From an uncultured Lachnospiraceae bacterium (GTDB lineage: Bacteria > Bacillota > Clostridia > Lachnospirales > Lachnospiraceae), in contig CAJTKA010000008.1 in NCBI GenBank assembly GCA_910576815.1, forward strand, positions 46,118 through 110,117: a DNA stretch of 64,000 nucleotides, in the 5' to 3' direction. Below, piece by piece: positions 34,619 to 43,075 of this stretch (positions are counted from its first letter, which is position 1; every line of letters starts with the position of its first letter). The notes under the pieces are model-generated. The model did no database searches, was not told where the DNA came from, and saw only the letters and a program-made list of their open reading frames with translations. The translations under genes and the position numbers were made by a program.

Positions 34619-35179
34619 TTATTCCCCGACGATCTCCATCCCATCCGCAAGATCCCGTATTACAAGTGCGCAGGTATTGGTAAGCTGCATATGCTCCTTT
34701 AGTGGAAGGATCAGTTTTCCTCTTTTTTCTCCCGTTTCGCAATGCACATCCATTTTGGTATCGATCAAACCTAAATTATTTTCCAGGTTATTTGCAAAAA
34801 TCAGACTTCCCGCGCTGACCCCGATCACCATGCCATTGTCATGGATGTACGCCATCAGGGACGTTCGAAAGCCGGTGTCATTGATCCTGTCAAGCAGATA
34901 CCGCGTACTGCCGCCGCATAGATATACCACGTCATATTGTTTTAGCTTCTCAAGTTCCATTGTAGCATGCAGATCGAAAACGTCAATGTTTTGCTTCGGG
35001 ATCCCACATTTTAACAGGTCGTGCATACATTTTGGCAAAACTTCGATCGCGTCGGCGTCGATTGCCGCCGTAGGGATAAACAGCGCTTTTACAAACGACA
35101 TATCCTTCCCCACCAGATTGATGAAGTGTTTTTTGATTTCTTCCGTTTCCAAACCCGCTGATGTCAATAATACTCTCAT
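34619..35179 (-). CDS. Peptidase E-like (class I glutamine amidotransferase fold) protein
   Basis: 186 residues. It starts MRVLLTSAGLETEE, then KALFIPTAA, VVYLCGGSTRYLL and the nucleophile elbow GVSAGS with Ser. This matches the S51 dipeptidase E family, which cleaves Asp-X dipeptides; the actual substrate is not certain. GGAGGG lies before the ATG. The XRE regulator gene is 18 bp upstream in the same direction. Confidence 0.88.
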   Translation of the reverse strand: MRVLLTSAGLETEEIKKHFINLVGKDMSFVKALFIPTAAIDADAIEVLPKCMHDLLKCGIPKQNIDVFDLHATMELEKLKQYDVVYLCGGSTRYLLDRINDTGFRTSLMAYIHDNGMVIGVSAGSLIFANNLENNLGLIDTKMDVHCETGEKRGKLILPLKEHMQLTNTCALVIRDLADGMEIVGE

Positions 35180-35197
35180 ATGCCCTCCTTATTCCTC

Positions 35198-35815
35198 TTA
35201 CTCCGGCCAGTTCATCTGCTCGTCTAAGATGCCCAGTTTCCGGCATTCATCGCATACAGTTTTCTTTTGCGCATGATTTCCGATTTGATAGTTCAATATC
35301 TTTTCATAAAACACGATGTATTTCTCATTACCCGCCTTAAAATCAACAAACCAATTGTCGCCGGTAACGGGATCGGAGCGCATGACTTTTGCAATCTGCT
35401 GCGGGAAATCTTTTTTATCACAGGTAAAATACAGTGCAGTCCAGTAATTCGGATTCCCGCCGGTATGCCACAATTCCATTTTATGAATATTGAGGCTGTC
35501 AAGGATGCTGTCATCCGTCAGGCTTTCTTTGATCAGGATACCTTCGTATAAGGCGGACTTTTTTTGACGAATTGCATTGCTGCCGCAGCAGGGGACTTCT
35601 TTCACTTCATTTAGCGTCAGTTCATCTTTTAAGAGAATGTCCATAGATACTTGGAACGTTTCTCCCAGCAGCAGCAGTTTTTCCGTCTCCGGCAGGGCGA
35701 TGTCAGCTTCCCATTTCGATATGGACTGCCTGCTGACGCTGCAGATCGCGGCCAGTTCTTCCTGCGTCATGCCGTTTGCTTTTCGCAGTGCGATAATCTT
35801 TTCGGATAATTTCAA
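35198..35815 (-). CDS. XRE family transcriptional regulator with C-terminal sensor-like domain
   Basis: 205 residues. The N-terminal helix-turn-helix is plain (LRKANGMTQEELAAICSVSRQSISKWE). The remaining ~140 residues have no family I can name; they include WHTGGNPNYWTALYFTCD and a CDEC motif near the end. It probably controls itself and the peptidase E-like gene. Confidence 0.9.
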   Translation of the reverse strand: MKLSEKIIALRKANGMTQEELAAICSVSRQSISKWEADIALPETEKLLLLGETFQVSMDILLKDELTLNEVKEVPCCGSNAIRQKKSALYEGILIKESLTDDSILDSLNIHKMELWHTGGNPNYWTALYFTCDKKDFPQQIAKVMRSDPVTGDNWFVDFKAGNEKYIVFYEKILNYQIGNHAQKKTVCDECRKLGILDEQMNWPE

Positions 35816-35988
35816 TCGTTTCTCCCTTTCTGCGCTGTTTTTGTCCTAACAACGCTGAGACAGCAGTGTCGTTGATTTGTATGATACAAAATAACAGTGC
35901 TGATTGCAACCAACAGGAAAGTGCTTTTTGGCAACTTGCGGTTGCAGATTAGTTATCAAAAGACGCAGAAAAAATGTTAGAATGATTT

Positions 35989-36014
35989 TGTAACGAAACG
36001 GAAGTTGCTCCGTC
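35989..36014 (+). promoter_or_regulatory. ECF-type autoregulatory promoter
   Basis: TGTAAC (35989-35994), a 16 bp spacer and CGTC (36011-36014, then TAAT). This fits the Bacillus-type ECF consensus (TGWAAC N16-17 CGTC) and lies 37 bp before an ECF sigma gene. Confidence 0.65.
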
Positions 36015-36051
36015 TAATCATTGAAAGCACTTAAAAAAGAGGTGACGGCAG

Positions 36052-36555
36052 GTGGAGAAAGCGGCATTTGAAAAATTGTATCAGGCCTACTATATGCGGG
36101 TGTATTCCTATGTGATGTCGCTTGCGGGAAAGGCGCACATCGCGGAGGAGATCACGCAGGAGACCTTCTATAAGGCGTTTACCACAAGCGCTCCCTTTCG
36201 CGGGGAGGCAAACGCGGTCACATGGCTTTGTTCCATTGCCAGAAACCTCTTTGTGGATGAGATGCGGCGGCAGGCAAAGCGCGCTGCGCCCATACCGCCT
36301 GATGCGGACGAAGACAGCGGCATCGACGTTGCGCGCGAGGTGGAAGATAAGGATACTTCTTATCAGATCCATCAGGCGCTGCATGAATTGGAAGAACCTT
36401 ATCGCAGGGTGTTCGAGCTGCGGATCTTCGGAGAAATGTCTTTTCGCGAGATCAGCGAAATCTGCGGCAGGACGGAAAGCTGGGCGCGGGTCACCTATCA
36501 CCGTGCAAAACTGAAATTGATGGAAAGGATGGGGATTCATGAAACTGAATTGTAA
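36052..36555 (+). CDS. ECF-type RNA polymerase sigma factor
   Basis: 167 residues from a GTG preceded by AGAGGTGA. Region 2: YQAYYMRVYSYVMSLAGK, AEEITQETFYKAFT, VTWLCSIARNLFVDEMRR. Region 4: YRRVFELRIFGEMSFREI followed by the recognition helix (WARVTYHRAKLKL). It overlaps the anti-sigma gene by 17 bp. An ECF-type promoter just upstream suggests autoregulation. Confidence 0.95.
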   Translation: MEKAAFEKLYQAYYMRVYSYVMSLAGKAHIAEEITQETFYKAFTTSAPFRGEANAVTWLCSIARNLFVDEMRRQAKRAAPIPPDADEDSGIDVAREVEDKDTSYQIHQALHELEEPYRRVFELRIFGEMSFREISEICGRTESWARVTYHRAKLKLMERMGIHETEL

Positions 36556-37510
36556 TGTGATAAAAGATTTACTGCCGCTCTATGCGGATCAGATCTGCAG
36601 CGAGGAGAGCAGGGGGCTTGTGGAGGAGCATTTGACAGACTGTCAGGATTGCAGTGCGCTTCTGCGGCAGATGAAAAACGAGGAGGTGGAGAACAGTTTG
36701 GAGACGGAGACGGTAGATGTGATTCACAGACAGGCAAATTTTTTTAAGAGGAAGTCCGCCGTGATCGGATCGGCGATCGCAGGCATTTTCATGATCCCGG
36801 TGCTGGTCTGCCTGATCGTGAATCTGGCGACAGGGGCGGCGCTTGACTGGTTCTTTATCGTGCTGGCGTCCCTGCTTGTGGCGTCGTCTTTAAGCATAGT
36901 GCCGCTGATGATGCCGGATCATAAGGTGCTGTGGACATTGGGAACATTTACGGCAAGTCTGTTTCTGCTGTTTGGCGTGATCTGCCTTTACACGCAGGGG
37001 ACATGGTTTTTTCTGGTGTCAGCGGCGGTTTTATTTGGGCTTTCGGTCTGTTTTCTGCCGTTTGCGGTATATGAACAGCCACTCAAGTCGCTGCTTGGTC
37101 AATACAAGGGCTTAACGGTGATGGTTATTGATACTTTTTTGTATTTTCTGATGATGTTTGTGATCGGGGCGTATGTGGAGATTCCCGCCTTTTGGCATCT
37201 GGCGCCGAAAATATCGTTTCCGTGCCTGCTTCTTGCCTGGTTTGTATTTTTGCTGATACGTTATGTAAACTGTAATGGCTTTCTGAAAGCGGGTGTATGC
37301 ACGACACTGATCGGGGTTTACGGATTCTTTGCTAATTATCTGATCAACAGGTGGATCGGAGTGGAGCGTTCCATTCCCGCGTTCAAGCCTTTTATTTGGA
37401 ATGTGGAAACGGTCGATGGCAATATCAGATGGCTTGCGCTGATTGGGTGCTGTGCAGCGGGGATCATCTTGCTGTTTAGGGGGATCGTTGGCGGGACGAA
37501 GGAAAAGTGA
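36539..37510 (+). CDS. Zinc-finger anti-sigma factor with multiple membrane segments
   Basis: 323 residues. An N-terminal zf-HC2 domain (CNVIKDLLPLYADQICSEES, EEHLTDCQDC with the HxxxCxxC motif) binds the sigma factor. Seven or eight membrane segments follow from about residue 75, not the usual single one. It overlaps the sigma gene. The multi-pass region may act as the sensor; the signal is unknown. Confidence 0.92.
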   Translation: MKLNCNVIKDLLPLYADQICSEESRGLVEEHLTDCQDCSALLRQMKNEEVENSLETETVDVIHRQANFFKRKSAVIGSAIAGIFMIPVLVCLIVNLATGAALDWFFIVLASLLVASSLSIVPLMMPDHKVLWTLGTFTASLFLLFGVICLYTQGTWFFLVSAAVLFGLSVCFLPFAVYEQPLKSLLGQYKGLTVMVIDTFLYFLMMFVIGAYVEIPAFWHLAPKISFPCLLLAWFVFLLIRYVNCNGFLKAGVCTTLIGVYGFFANYLINRWIGVERSIPAFKPFIWNVETVDGNIRWLALIGCCAAGIILLFRGIVGGTKEK

Positions 37511-37516
37511 AACGAA

Positions 37517-37556
37517 AGATAAAAACAGCGGTAAATCTGTATAGGTTTACCGCTGT
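37517..37556 (-). terminator. Terminator for the minus-strand acetyltransferase gene
   Basis: The perfect 11 bp stem ACAGCGGTAAA/TTTACCGCTGT is followed on the minus strand by TTTTTATC. Confidence 0.8.
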
Positions 37557-37573
37557 CTGGTTCGTGCTATACG

Positions 37574-38077
37574 CTATCTCTCTTTTACAATTTCCATTTC
37601 AACAACATTCCAAGGTTCATCTTGCACGATTTCTGTTTCAACAAACCCTGCTTTTCTATAACACACATGAGCGGATTCATTGTTTTCAAAAACGCCAATC
37701 GTTACTTTATCAACCTTCAAAATATCAAATGCATACTTAAGCCCTAATAGAAGCATTTGTTTCCCATAGCCCTTTCCACGAAGGGTATCGTCCACAATGA
37801 CCCATCCAAAGCGCAATTGTCTGGTATCTCTGTTCGTATATCTCATAATAAAATGACCAACCGCTCTATTGTTATCATCAATTGCAGTCCAGGGGTAGAA
37901 ATTGTCCGGCTCAACACAGTCTCCGTTATTTCTACTATATTTTTCGTCTATGATATCTCGACTGATTGGATAATTACCAAATCGCTCTCCGCCCCATTTT
38001 TGAAAAACAGTCTCATCTTTGATCCATTCGGCAATCAAATCCGCATCGCATCTTTTATAGGGTCTTAATCTCAACAT
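37574..38077 (-). CDS. GNAT family acetyltransferase (RimJ/RimL type)
   Basis: 167 residues. LRLRPYKRCDADLIAEWI at the start, then FIMRYTNRDTRQLRFGWVIV, DDTLRGKGYGKQMLLLGL (acetyl-CoA loop) and NNESAHVCYRKAGFVE are typical of the RimJ/RimL subgroup. Substrate unknown. It is AT-richer than its neighbours and faces the opposite way, so it may be acquired. Confidence 0.92.
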   Translation of the reverse strand: MLRLRPYKRCDADLIAEWIKDETVFQKWGGERFGNYPISRDIIDEKYSRNNGDCVEPDNFYPWTAIDDNNRAVGHFIMRYTNRDTRQLRFGWVIVDDTLRGKGYGKQMLLLGLKYAFDILKVDKVTIGVFENNESAHVCYRKAGFVETEIVQDEPWNVVEMEIVKER

Positions 38078-38281
38078 TTTTCTTCTCCTTCATTAAAAAA
38101 TGGAATTTAGAAAACACATAAATCCTGAGTTATTGCTGCAAACAACACCGAGATTATATCACACAGCAGGCGGGATTACAATGAAACAAGAAAGCCATTG
38201 AAAATGTCTGCCCAAATGCGGTATATTAATATAGAATGAAAAGTATTTCTAAAGCACAGCGGCAAAGGAGAGTAGCGGACA

Positions 38282-38995
38282 ATGTACAAAATACTTGTGG
38301 TGGAGGATGACGCAGTCATTTCAGAGCAGATTGGAAAATTTCTGGAAAAGTGGGGCTACGAGGTGGAGACTGTCAAAGATTTCGCGGATGTGATGGCACA
38401 GTTTGTATCCTGCGAACCCCAGCTTGTCCTGCTGGATATCGGCCTGCCTTTTTACAACGGTTATTATTGGTGCAGCGAGATCCGCAAAGTCTCTCAGGTG
38501 CCGATCATCTTTATCTCCTCGGCTTCAGACAATATGAATGTGGTGATGGCGGTCAATATGGGCGGCGACGACTTTGTGGTGAAGCCGTTTGATTTGGAGA
38601 TTTTGCAGGCCAAGATCCAGGCGCTTTTAAGACGGGCTTATGCCTTTACTGCGCCAGGGACGGTGTTGGAGTATCGGGGTGTGCTGCTAAATATGACGGA
38701 CATGTCACTTTCCTATCAAAAAATACAGGCGGAATCGGTACAGAAAGAAGAAGGCACACGGATCGAGTTGACAAAAAACGAGTTTCGCATTCTGCAGACG
38801 CTTTTTGAGGCGGCGGGCGGCGTGGTCAGCCGTGACATGCTGATGAAACGGCTCTGGGACGATGAGTGTTTTGTGGACGACAATACCCTTACGGTGAATA
38901 TCAACCGCCTGCGCAAGCGGCTTGCAGAGATCGGACTTGGCGATTTGATCCTCACGAAGAAAAGTGTGGGGTATCTGCTGGGGGAGGCGGATTGA
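38282..38995 (+). CDS. OmpR-family response regulator (BceR-like)
   Basis: 237 residues. REC domain with KILVVEDDAVI, phospho-Asp in LVLLDIGLPFYNGYYWC and KPFDLEIL; winged-helix output with LTKNEFRILQTLFEA, then VSRDMLMKRLWDDE and DDNTLTVNINRLRKRL. The length and motifs fit the BceR group of peptide-antibiotic regulators. AAAGGAGA precedes the ATG. Its kinase gene lies 754 bp downstream, separated by a toxin-antitoxin pair. A fitting operator lies at 43997. Confidence 0.93.
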   Translation: MYKILVVEDDAVISEQIGKFLEKWGYEVETVKDFADVMAQFVSCEPQLVLLDIGLPFYNGYYWCSEIRKVSQVPIIFISSASDNMNVVMAVNMGGDDFVVKPFDLEILQAKIQALLRRAYAFTAPGTVLEYRGVLLNMTDMSLSYQKIQAESVQKEEGTRIELTKNEFRILQTLFEAAGGVVSRDMLMKRLWDDECFVDDNTLTVNINRLRKRLAEIGLGDLILTKKSVGYLLGEAD

Positions 38996-39006
38996 GTTTA
39001 TCTAAG

Positions 39007-39035
39007 TTGATATTTTTTGATCTTCTGCGTATAAT
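39007..39035 (+). promoter_or_regulatory. Sigma-A promoter of the toxin-antitoxin pair
   Basis: TTGATA (39007-39012), a 17 bp spacer and TATAAT (39030-39035), 12 bp after the response-regulator stop. Confidence 0.85.
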
Positions 39036-39088
39036 ATAGGAAAGAAAGTAAAGAAAACCAAGCAACATATATGGGAGGATGATGAACA

Positions 39089-39346
39089 ATGGAAGTAGCA
39101 AAAATTTCCAGCAAAGGACAGATTACCATTCCCGTATCAGTAAGAAATGCGCTGAATTTGAAGGCGGGAGATAAGATTGTTATTTTAGAGGAGGACGGCA
39201 GGTTCTATTTTGATAATTCCGCAATGCTTGCGTTTAAGCGGGTGGAGGAAGCATTCGCCGGAGAAGCGCAGAAGGCAGGCTTTACAACGGAGGAAGAAAT
39301 GCAGGATTATATGAAAGAAATTCGAAGGGAAGTAAGGGGGTATTAG
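39089..39346 (+). CDS. AbrB/MazE-type antitoxin
   Basis: 85 residues. The swapped-hairpin DNA-binding domain is at the N-terminus: AKISSKGQITIPVSVRNAL, KAGDKIVILEEDGRFYF. The charged helical tail would wrap the toxin. GGGAGGATGA precedes the ATG. The PIN toxin gene follows directly. Such antitoxins also repress their own promoter. Confidence 0.92.
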   Translation: MEVAKISSKGQITIPVSVRNALNLKAGDKIVILEEDGRFYFDNSAMLAFKRVEEAFAGEAQKAGFTTEEEMQDYMKEIRREVRGY

Positions 39347-39347
39347 T

Positions 39348-39746
39348 TTGCGGGTAATGCTGGATACCAACGTTTTTATCTCCATGATTTTCTTCCCATC
39401 TGCTCAGACAAGGGAACTGGCGAAGCGATTGACAGACAGTCACCAGATTGTAGTGTGCGACTATGTGATCGAGGAACTGCGGCTTGTGGCTGACAGAAAG
39501 TTTCCGGCAAAAAGGAAGTTTCTTGACAGATTTTTTCTGGAACTTCCTTTTGAATTGGTTTATACACCGAAAAAGTTAGATTTGAGTGAATTTCCGCAAA
39601 TGCGTGATACAAAAGATTCTCCTATATTGGCAACGGCGATCATGGAAGGAATTGACGTGTTTGTGACAGGCGATAAAGATTTTCTGGTTTTGGATGTGGA
39701 CATGCCGGAAATCGCTACGATAACTGAATTTTTGGAACGGTATTAG
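39348..39746 (+). CDS. PIN-domain ribonuclease toxin
   Basis: 132 residues from a TTG start 1 bp after the antitoxin stop. Acidic active-site residues can be placed: MLDTNVFIS (Asp), VIEELRLV (Glu), RDTKDSPILATAI (Asp) and VTGDKDFL (Asp). It belongs to the PIN_3 / TIGR00305 type of putative toxins. PIN toxins cut RNA. Its stop is only 3 bp before the histidine kinase ATG. Confidence 0.92.
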   Translation: MRVMLDTNVFISMIFFPSAQTRELAKRLTDSHQIVVCDYVIEELRLVADRKFPAKRKFLDRFFLELPFELVYTPKKLDLSEFPQMRDTKDSPILATAIMEGIDVFVTGDKDFLVLDVDMPEIATITEFLERY

Positions 39747-39749
39747 GAG

Positions 39750-40862
39750 ATGAAAACAAAATTATATATCTTTGCGATCTGGCTGCTCGAGCGAATCGTT
39801 CCGGTTACCATTTATCTCTTGGAAGGGCTCGTTTTTATGATGATTTCCGCCCTCTATGGCTATGAGGGCGTACTGCATAATATGACCTACGCGCTGGAGC
39901 TTGTTATGTTCCTCGGCGGTTGTTATTTGCTATGGAATTTTATCAGATTCAGGGCAAAGTACAGGGAATTACAGCAGCTTCTTTTGGCGCAGGAGAGGTC
40001 GGACGATCTGCCGCAGGTTTCTTTTGCCATGGAGCAGGCTTATCAGCAGATCATCAGGGCGCAGGAGGCGGAGAAGCGGGCGCTGATCACGCAGCTTGAC
40101 GAAAGACAACAAAACATGGCGGATTACTATACCATGTGGACGCATCAGATCAAGGTGCCGCTCTCGGCCATGGACTTGCTGCTGCAAAACGCAGATGACA
40201 TTGCGGACGGAAGCCAAGCGGCAGAAAACGACGTAATCACGGGCACGAATGCAAGCGAAATGGAAGATGGCGGTGGAGGACCCCAGATTGTAAAACAACT
40301 GCGGGAAGAAGTTTTTAAGACGGAGCAGTATGTGGATATGGCCCTCCACTATGCCAGAATGGAGAGTATTTCATCAGACCTGTCTTTTACCGGATTAGAT
40401 GTTGACGGGTTGGTAAAAAAAGCGCTGAAAAAGTACTGGCTTCTTTTCAGCGGTGCCGGGATCCGCCTGCAGCTTAATGAATGCCATGCGCAGGTTGTCA
40501 CGGACGGCAAATGGCTGTCTTTCGTGATCGAGCAGATTTTGTCCAACGCAATCAAGTATACGAAGGACGGAACCATTTCCATCTACGGCATGGACAAAGG
40601 CGGCGGGCGCGTCACGGACGGCTGTGCTTATCTTGTCATAGAAGACACGGGGATCGGGATTGCGGAGAGTGATCTGCCCCGCATTTTTGAGCGTGGTTTT
40701 ACGGGCTATAACGGCCGTCTGGGCGAGAAATCCACAGGCATCGGCCTGTATCTGTGCAGGCAGATCATGGACAGGCTGGGGCTTGCGATTCGCGTGGAAT
40801 CAAAGCGCGGCGAGGGGACGAAGGTGTTTCTTTCGGTTGCACAGGAGGAAATTATTTCTTAG
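39750..40862 (+). CDS. Intramembrane-sensing histidine kinase (BceS-like)
   Basis: 370 residues. Two N-terminal membrane helices with almost no outer loop (about 8-65), a linker, an H-box (MWTHQIKVPLSAMDLLL) and a HATPase_c domain (EQILSNAIKYT, VIEDTGIGI, GIGLYLCRQI). This is the pattern of BceS-type kinases, which sense peptide antibiotics through their ABC transporter. TTAGGAG overlaps the end of the toxin gene. Normally it follows its regulator gene directly; here a toxin-antitoxin pair stands between. Confidence 0.93.
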   Translation: MKTKLYIFAIWLLERIVPVTIYLLEGLVFMMISALYGYEGVLHNMTYALELVMFLGGCYLLWNFIRFRAKYRELQQLLLAQERSDDLPQVSFAMEQAYQQIIRAQEAEKRALITQLDERQQNMADYYTMWTHQIKVPLSAMDLLLQNADDIADGSQAAENDVITGTNASEMEDGGGGPQIVKQLREEVFKTEQYVDMALHYARMESISSDLSFTGLDVDGLVKKALKKYWLLFSGAGIRLQLNECHAQVVTDGKWLSFVIEQILSNAIKYTKDGTISIYGMDKGGGRVTDGCAYLVIEDTGIGIAESDLPRIFERGFTGYNGRLGEKSTGIGLYLCRQIMDRLGLAIRVESKRGEGTKVFLSVAQEEIIS

Positions 40863-42147
40863 GAAAGACTGCCTGTACGCGGAATACCATATCTTTGCAT
40901 TGCAGCGTATAGCTGCCGTTATATTTGCGGATCACCGCATCAACGCTGGAAAGTCCAAGACCATGATGTTTTTTATCCGCTTTACTTGTTTTAACCGAAT
41001 TGTTTCTGATCTTTACGGGTTCGCAAACAGAATTGGAAAAAGCAATGGTATAAAAATGTTCATGGTCTTTTCCATTGATTGCGATATAAGGCTCTGCGGA
41101 ATCTTTTGCGCCCTCTAACGCGTTATCCAGTAAATTGGAAAAAACAGTGCATACATCAATGGGGGAGAGCGTACCAAGCCATGCAAAGTCGCCCTCGCAT
41201 GTAAGGCGGATGCCGACGCTGTCCGCAGATGCCTTTTTGATGGAGATCACAGTGTCCGCCGCCTGATTTCCCGTGATGCAAAAATTTTTGGCAAGCATGG
41301 GCTGTCCCGATAATTCGCTGATATAGCTTTCCATCTGTGCATATTGCTTGGTATTGCACAGTTCCTGAATGACCTGTAAGTGATTGCGCAGATCGTGCTT
41401 CAATAGCTTTATTTCCTGATGGTTGGTTTCTTCTAATTCCAGACTTTCCAGCTGCATGGTAAGATAATTTTGCGCATGCGCAGCGTCCCTTTTTCTATTT
41501 GCCCTGTCACGCGCTATGATCAGATAACTCCAGTACGCGAGGAAAATAGCCAGCATAAAAAACGTGGCGGATACATCAAACACGACACTCATTTTAAAGT
41601 CCAGCGTATCGTTATAGATCCCTATGCTGAGCAACATAAACAGAGCGAAGATAAAAAAGGCGAAAAACCCTGCAACTTCAAGGAAGTTTAGGCGTAATTC
41701 TATTTTTTTGCGCAGGCTTACTACATAGGTCCCCGTCAGCAGTACGGTAAGGCCAAGATCCCAGATCAGACCGGGCAGGGTAAGAGAGCTTACTCCATAG
41801 AGTTCACCGAAATCGTTTCTGGTGATCAGGGGGATAATAAACATCGGAAATATCGCCGTTAAAGCATAAAAAAGGAAAGCGGGAATGATCATCAAAAGAT
41901 TGTAAATGCGGCTACGGCAGCAAAAAATATCAACAACCGGAAGGATACCAAGAACGGTTATGGCCACAAGATGATCGGCGTTCGTTATAGCGATAAAAAT
42001 GTGAATGACAAGAAAAACGAAAAGAATGGATACCAGTTTTCTGATAGGATGGGTATATCCTTTGGCAAAAAACAGGAGATAATAAAACAATATGATCAGT
42101 GATGCCATTACATTTGAGAAAAATACTAAAATATCCGATGCCGCCAT
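40852..42147 (-). CDS. GHKL-type sensor histidine kinase (AgrC-like)
   Basis: 431 residues. About six membrane segments in the first ~205 residues, a dimerisation helix with LKHDLRNHLQVI (phospho-His), and a C-terminal GHKL ATPase (FSNLLDNALEGA, HHGLGLSSVDAVI). This matches AgrC-type receptors of peptide signals. No agrB/agrD is visible next to it. Its end overlaps the BceS-like gene by 11 bp in convergent orientation. The LytTR regulator gene is upstream. Confidence 0.92.
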   Translation of the reverse strand: MAASDILVFFSNVMASLIILFYYLLFFAKGYTHPIRKLVSILFVFLVIHIFIAITNADHLVAITVLGILPVVDIFCCRSRIYNLLMIIPAFLFYALTAIFPMFIIPLITRNDFGELYGVSSLTLPGLIWDLGLTVLLTGTYVVSLRKKIELRLNFLEVAGFFAFFIFALFMLLSIGIYNDTLDFKMSVVFDVSATFFMLAIFLAYWSYLIIARDRANRKRDAAHAQNYLTMQLESLELEETNHQEIKLLKHDLRNHLQVIQELCNTKQYAQMESYISELSGQPMLAKNFCITGNQAADTVISIKKASADSVGIRLTCEGDFAWLGTLSPIDVCTVFSNLLDNALEGAKDSAEPYIAINGKDHEHFYTIAFSNSVCEPVKIRNNSVKTSKADKKHHGLGLSSVDAVIRKYNGSYTLQCKDMVFRVQAVFPKK

Positions 42148-42182
42148 GTTTGTTCAGACATCCTTTCGTAATGATTTTTTCG

Positions 42183-42884
42183 TCATAAGAACGCTTCAAA
42201 AGCATTTTTGAACGCGCTGTACTTTCTATAGCTTATGGGAAGCGCAGTCCCGCAGTCCATCTGTACCGACACGCTGTTATAACTGACTACATGCTCCGGA
42301 TTGATACCGTATTTTCTGTGGATACGACAGAAGTTTTTGTCAGCTAATGTTTCTTCCAAATGATGCAGGCTGCTTGCGGTTATAATCACATCTTCCCTGC
42401 GCGGGTTTTCTTCTGTCCAATAATGGACGTAGGAGTATTTATCTTTCACTTCAATATAGATCAAAGATTCTGTCTTGATAATCATGTTGTCGTAAAAGGA
42501 TTTGATGATTATTTTTTGGGAAGAGGATGCCGTTTTTTTGATATCATCCAAAACCTTCAATACGTCTTCCTTTTCCACGGGTTTTAGCAAATACCGAAAA
42601 ACGCCTGCCTCATAGCCTGACGGCGCGTATTCCACATAGTTTGTGATCATGCAGAAATACACGCTATCATCCAGTTTCCTGATTGCCCGGCACAGTTCTA
42701 TGCCGTTCATGACTTTCATGACAACGTCGCAGAATACGATATCGTATCGTTCTCCGTTTTCGTAATCCGATAACAGACGCTCGGCGTCTAAATAACATTT
42801 GGCGTTGACATCTTTCCTGTCAAAGAAAAAGCGCCAGATTTTATCTGCCATGATTTTTTCATCTTCACAGATCGCAACTTTCAT
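42183..42884 (-). CDS. LytTR response regulator (AgrA-like)
   Basis: 233 residues. REC domain (MKVAICEDEKI, phospho-Asp in IVFCDVVMKVMNGIEL) and a LytTR domain (SLIYIEVKDKYSYVHYW, LADKNFCRIHRKYGINPEHV). It lies upstream of the GHKL kinase and would pair with it. GGAGTGA is near the ATG. A 21-bp-spaced direct repeat upstream fits a LytTR binding site. Confidence 0.93.
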   Translation of the reverse strand: MKVAICEDEKIMADKIWRFFFDRKDVNAKCYLDAERLLSDYENGERYDIVFCDVVMKVMNGIELCRAIRKLDDSVYFCMITNYVEYAPSGYEAGVFRYLLKPVEKEDVLKVLDDIKKTASSSQKIIIKSFYDNMIIKTESLIYIEVKDKYSYVHYWTEENPRREDVIITASSLHHLEETLADKNFCRIHRKYGINPEHVVSYNSVSVQMDCGTALPISYRKYSAFKNAFEAFL

Positions 42885-42899
42885 GAGTCACTCCATTTC

Positions 42900-42930
42900 T
42901 GCGCTTGCGCCAATATTTCTTGCGCTTGCG
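42900..42930. promoter_or_regulatory. Direct repeats, possible LytTR binding site
   Basis: TGCGCTTGCG occurs at 42900-42909 and 42921-42930, a 21 bp period. LytTR regulators bind paired direct repeats with this spacing. It lies 16 bp before the regulator's start codon. Confidence 0.5.
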
Positions 42931-43075
42931 TAATTTTTCCCTCTATATGCGGGCGGTATGCTATGCTTTTTTTTGAAATGAACTACTTGATTTTAACATA
43001 AGAAAGAAAAAAAGATAATATATTTTGAAATGTTAAAATCCGGAAATGATAAGTTTACTGAAGGAGGGGCTTTCC

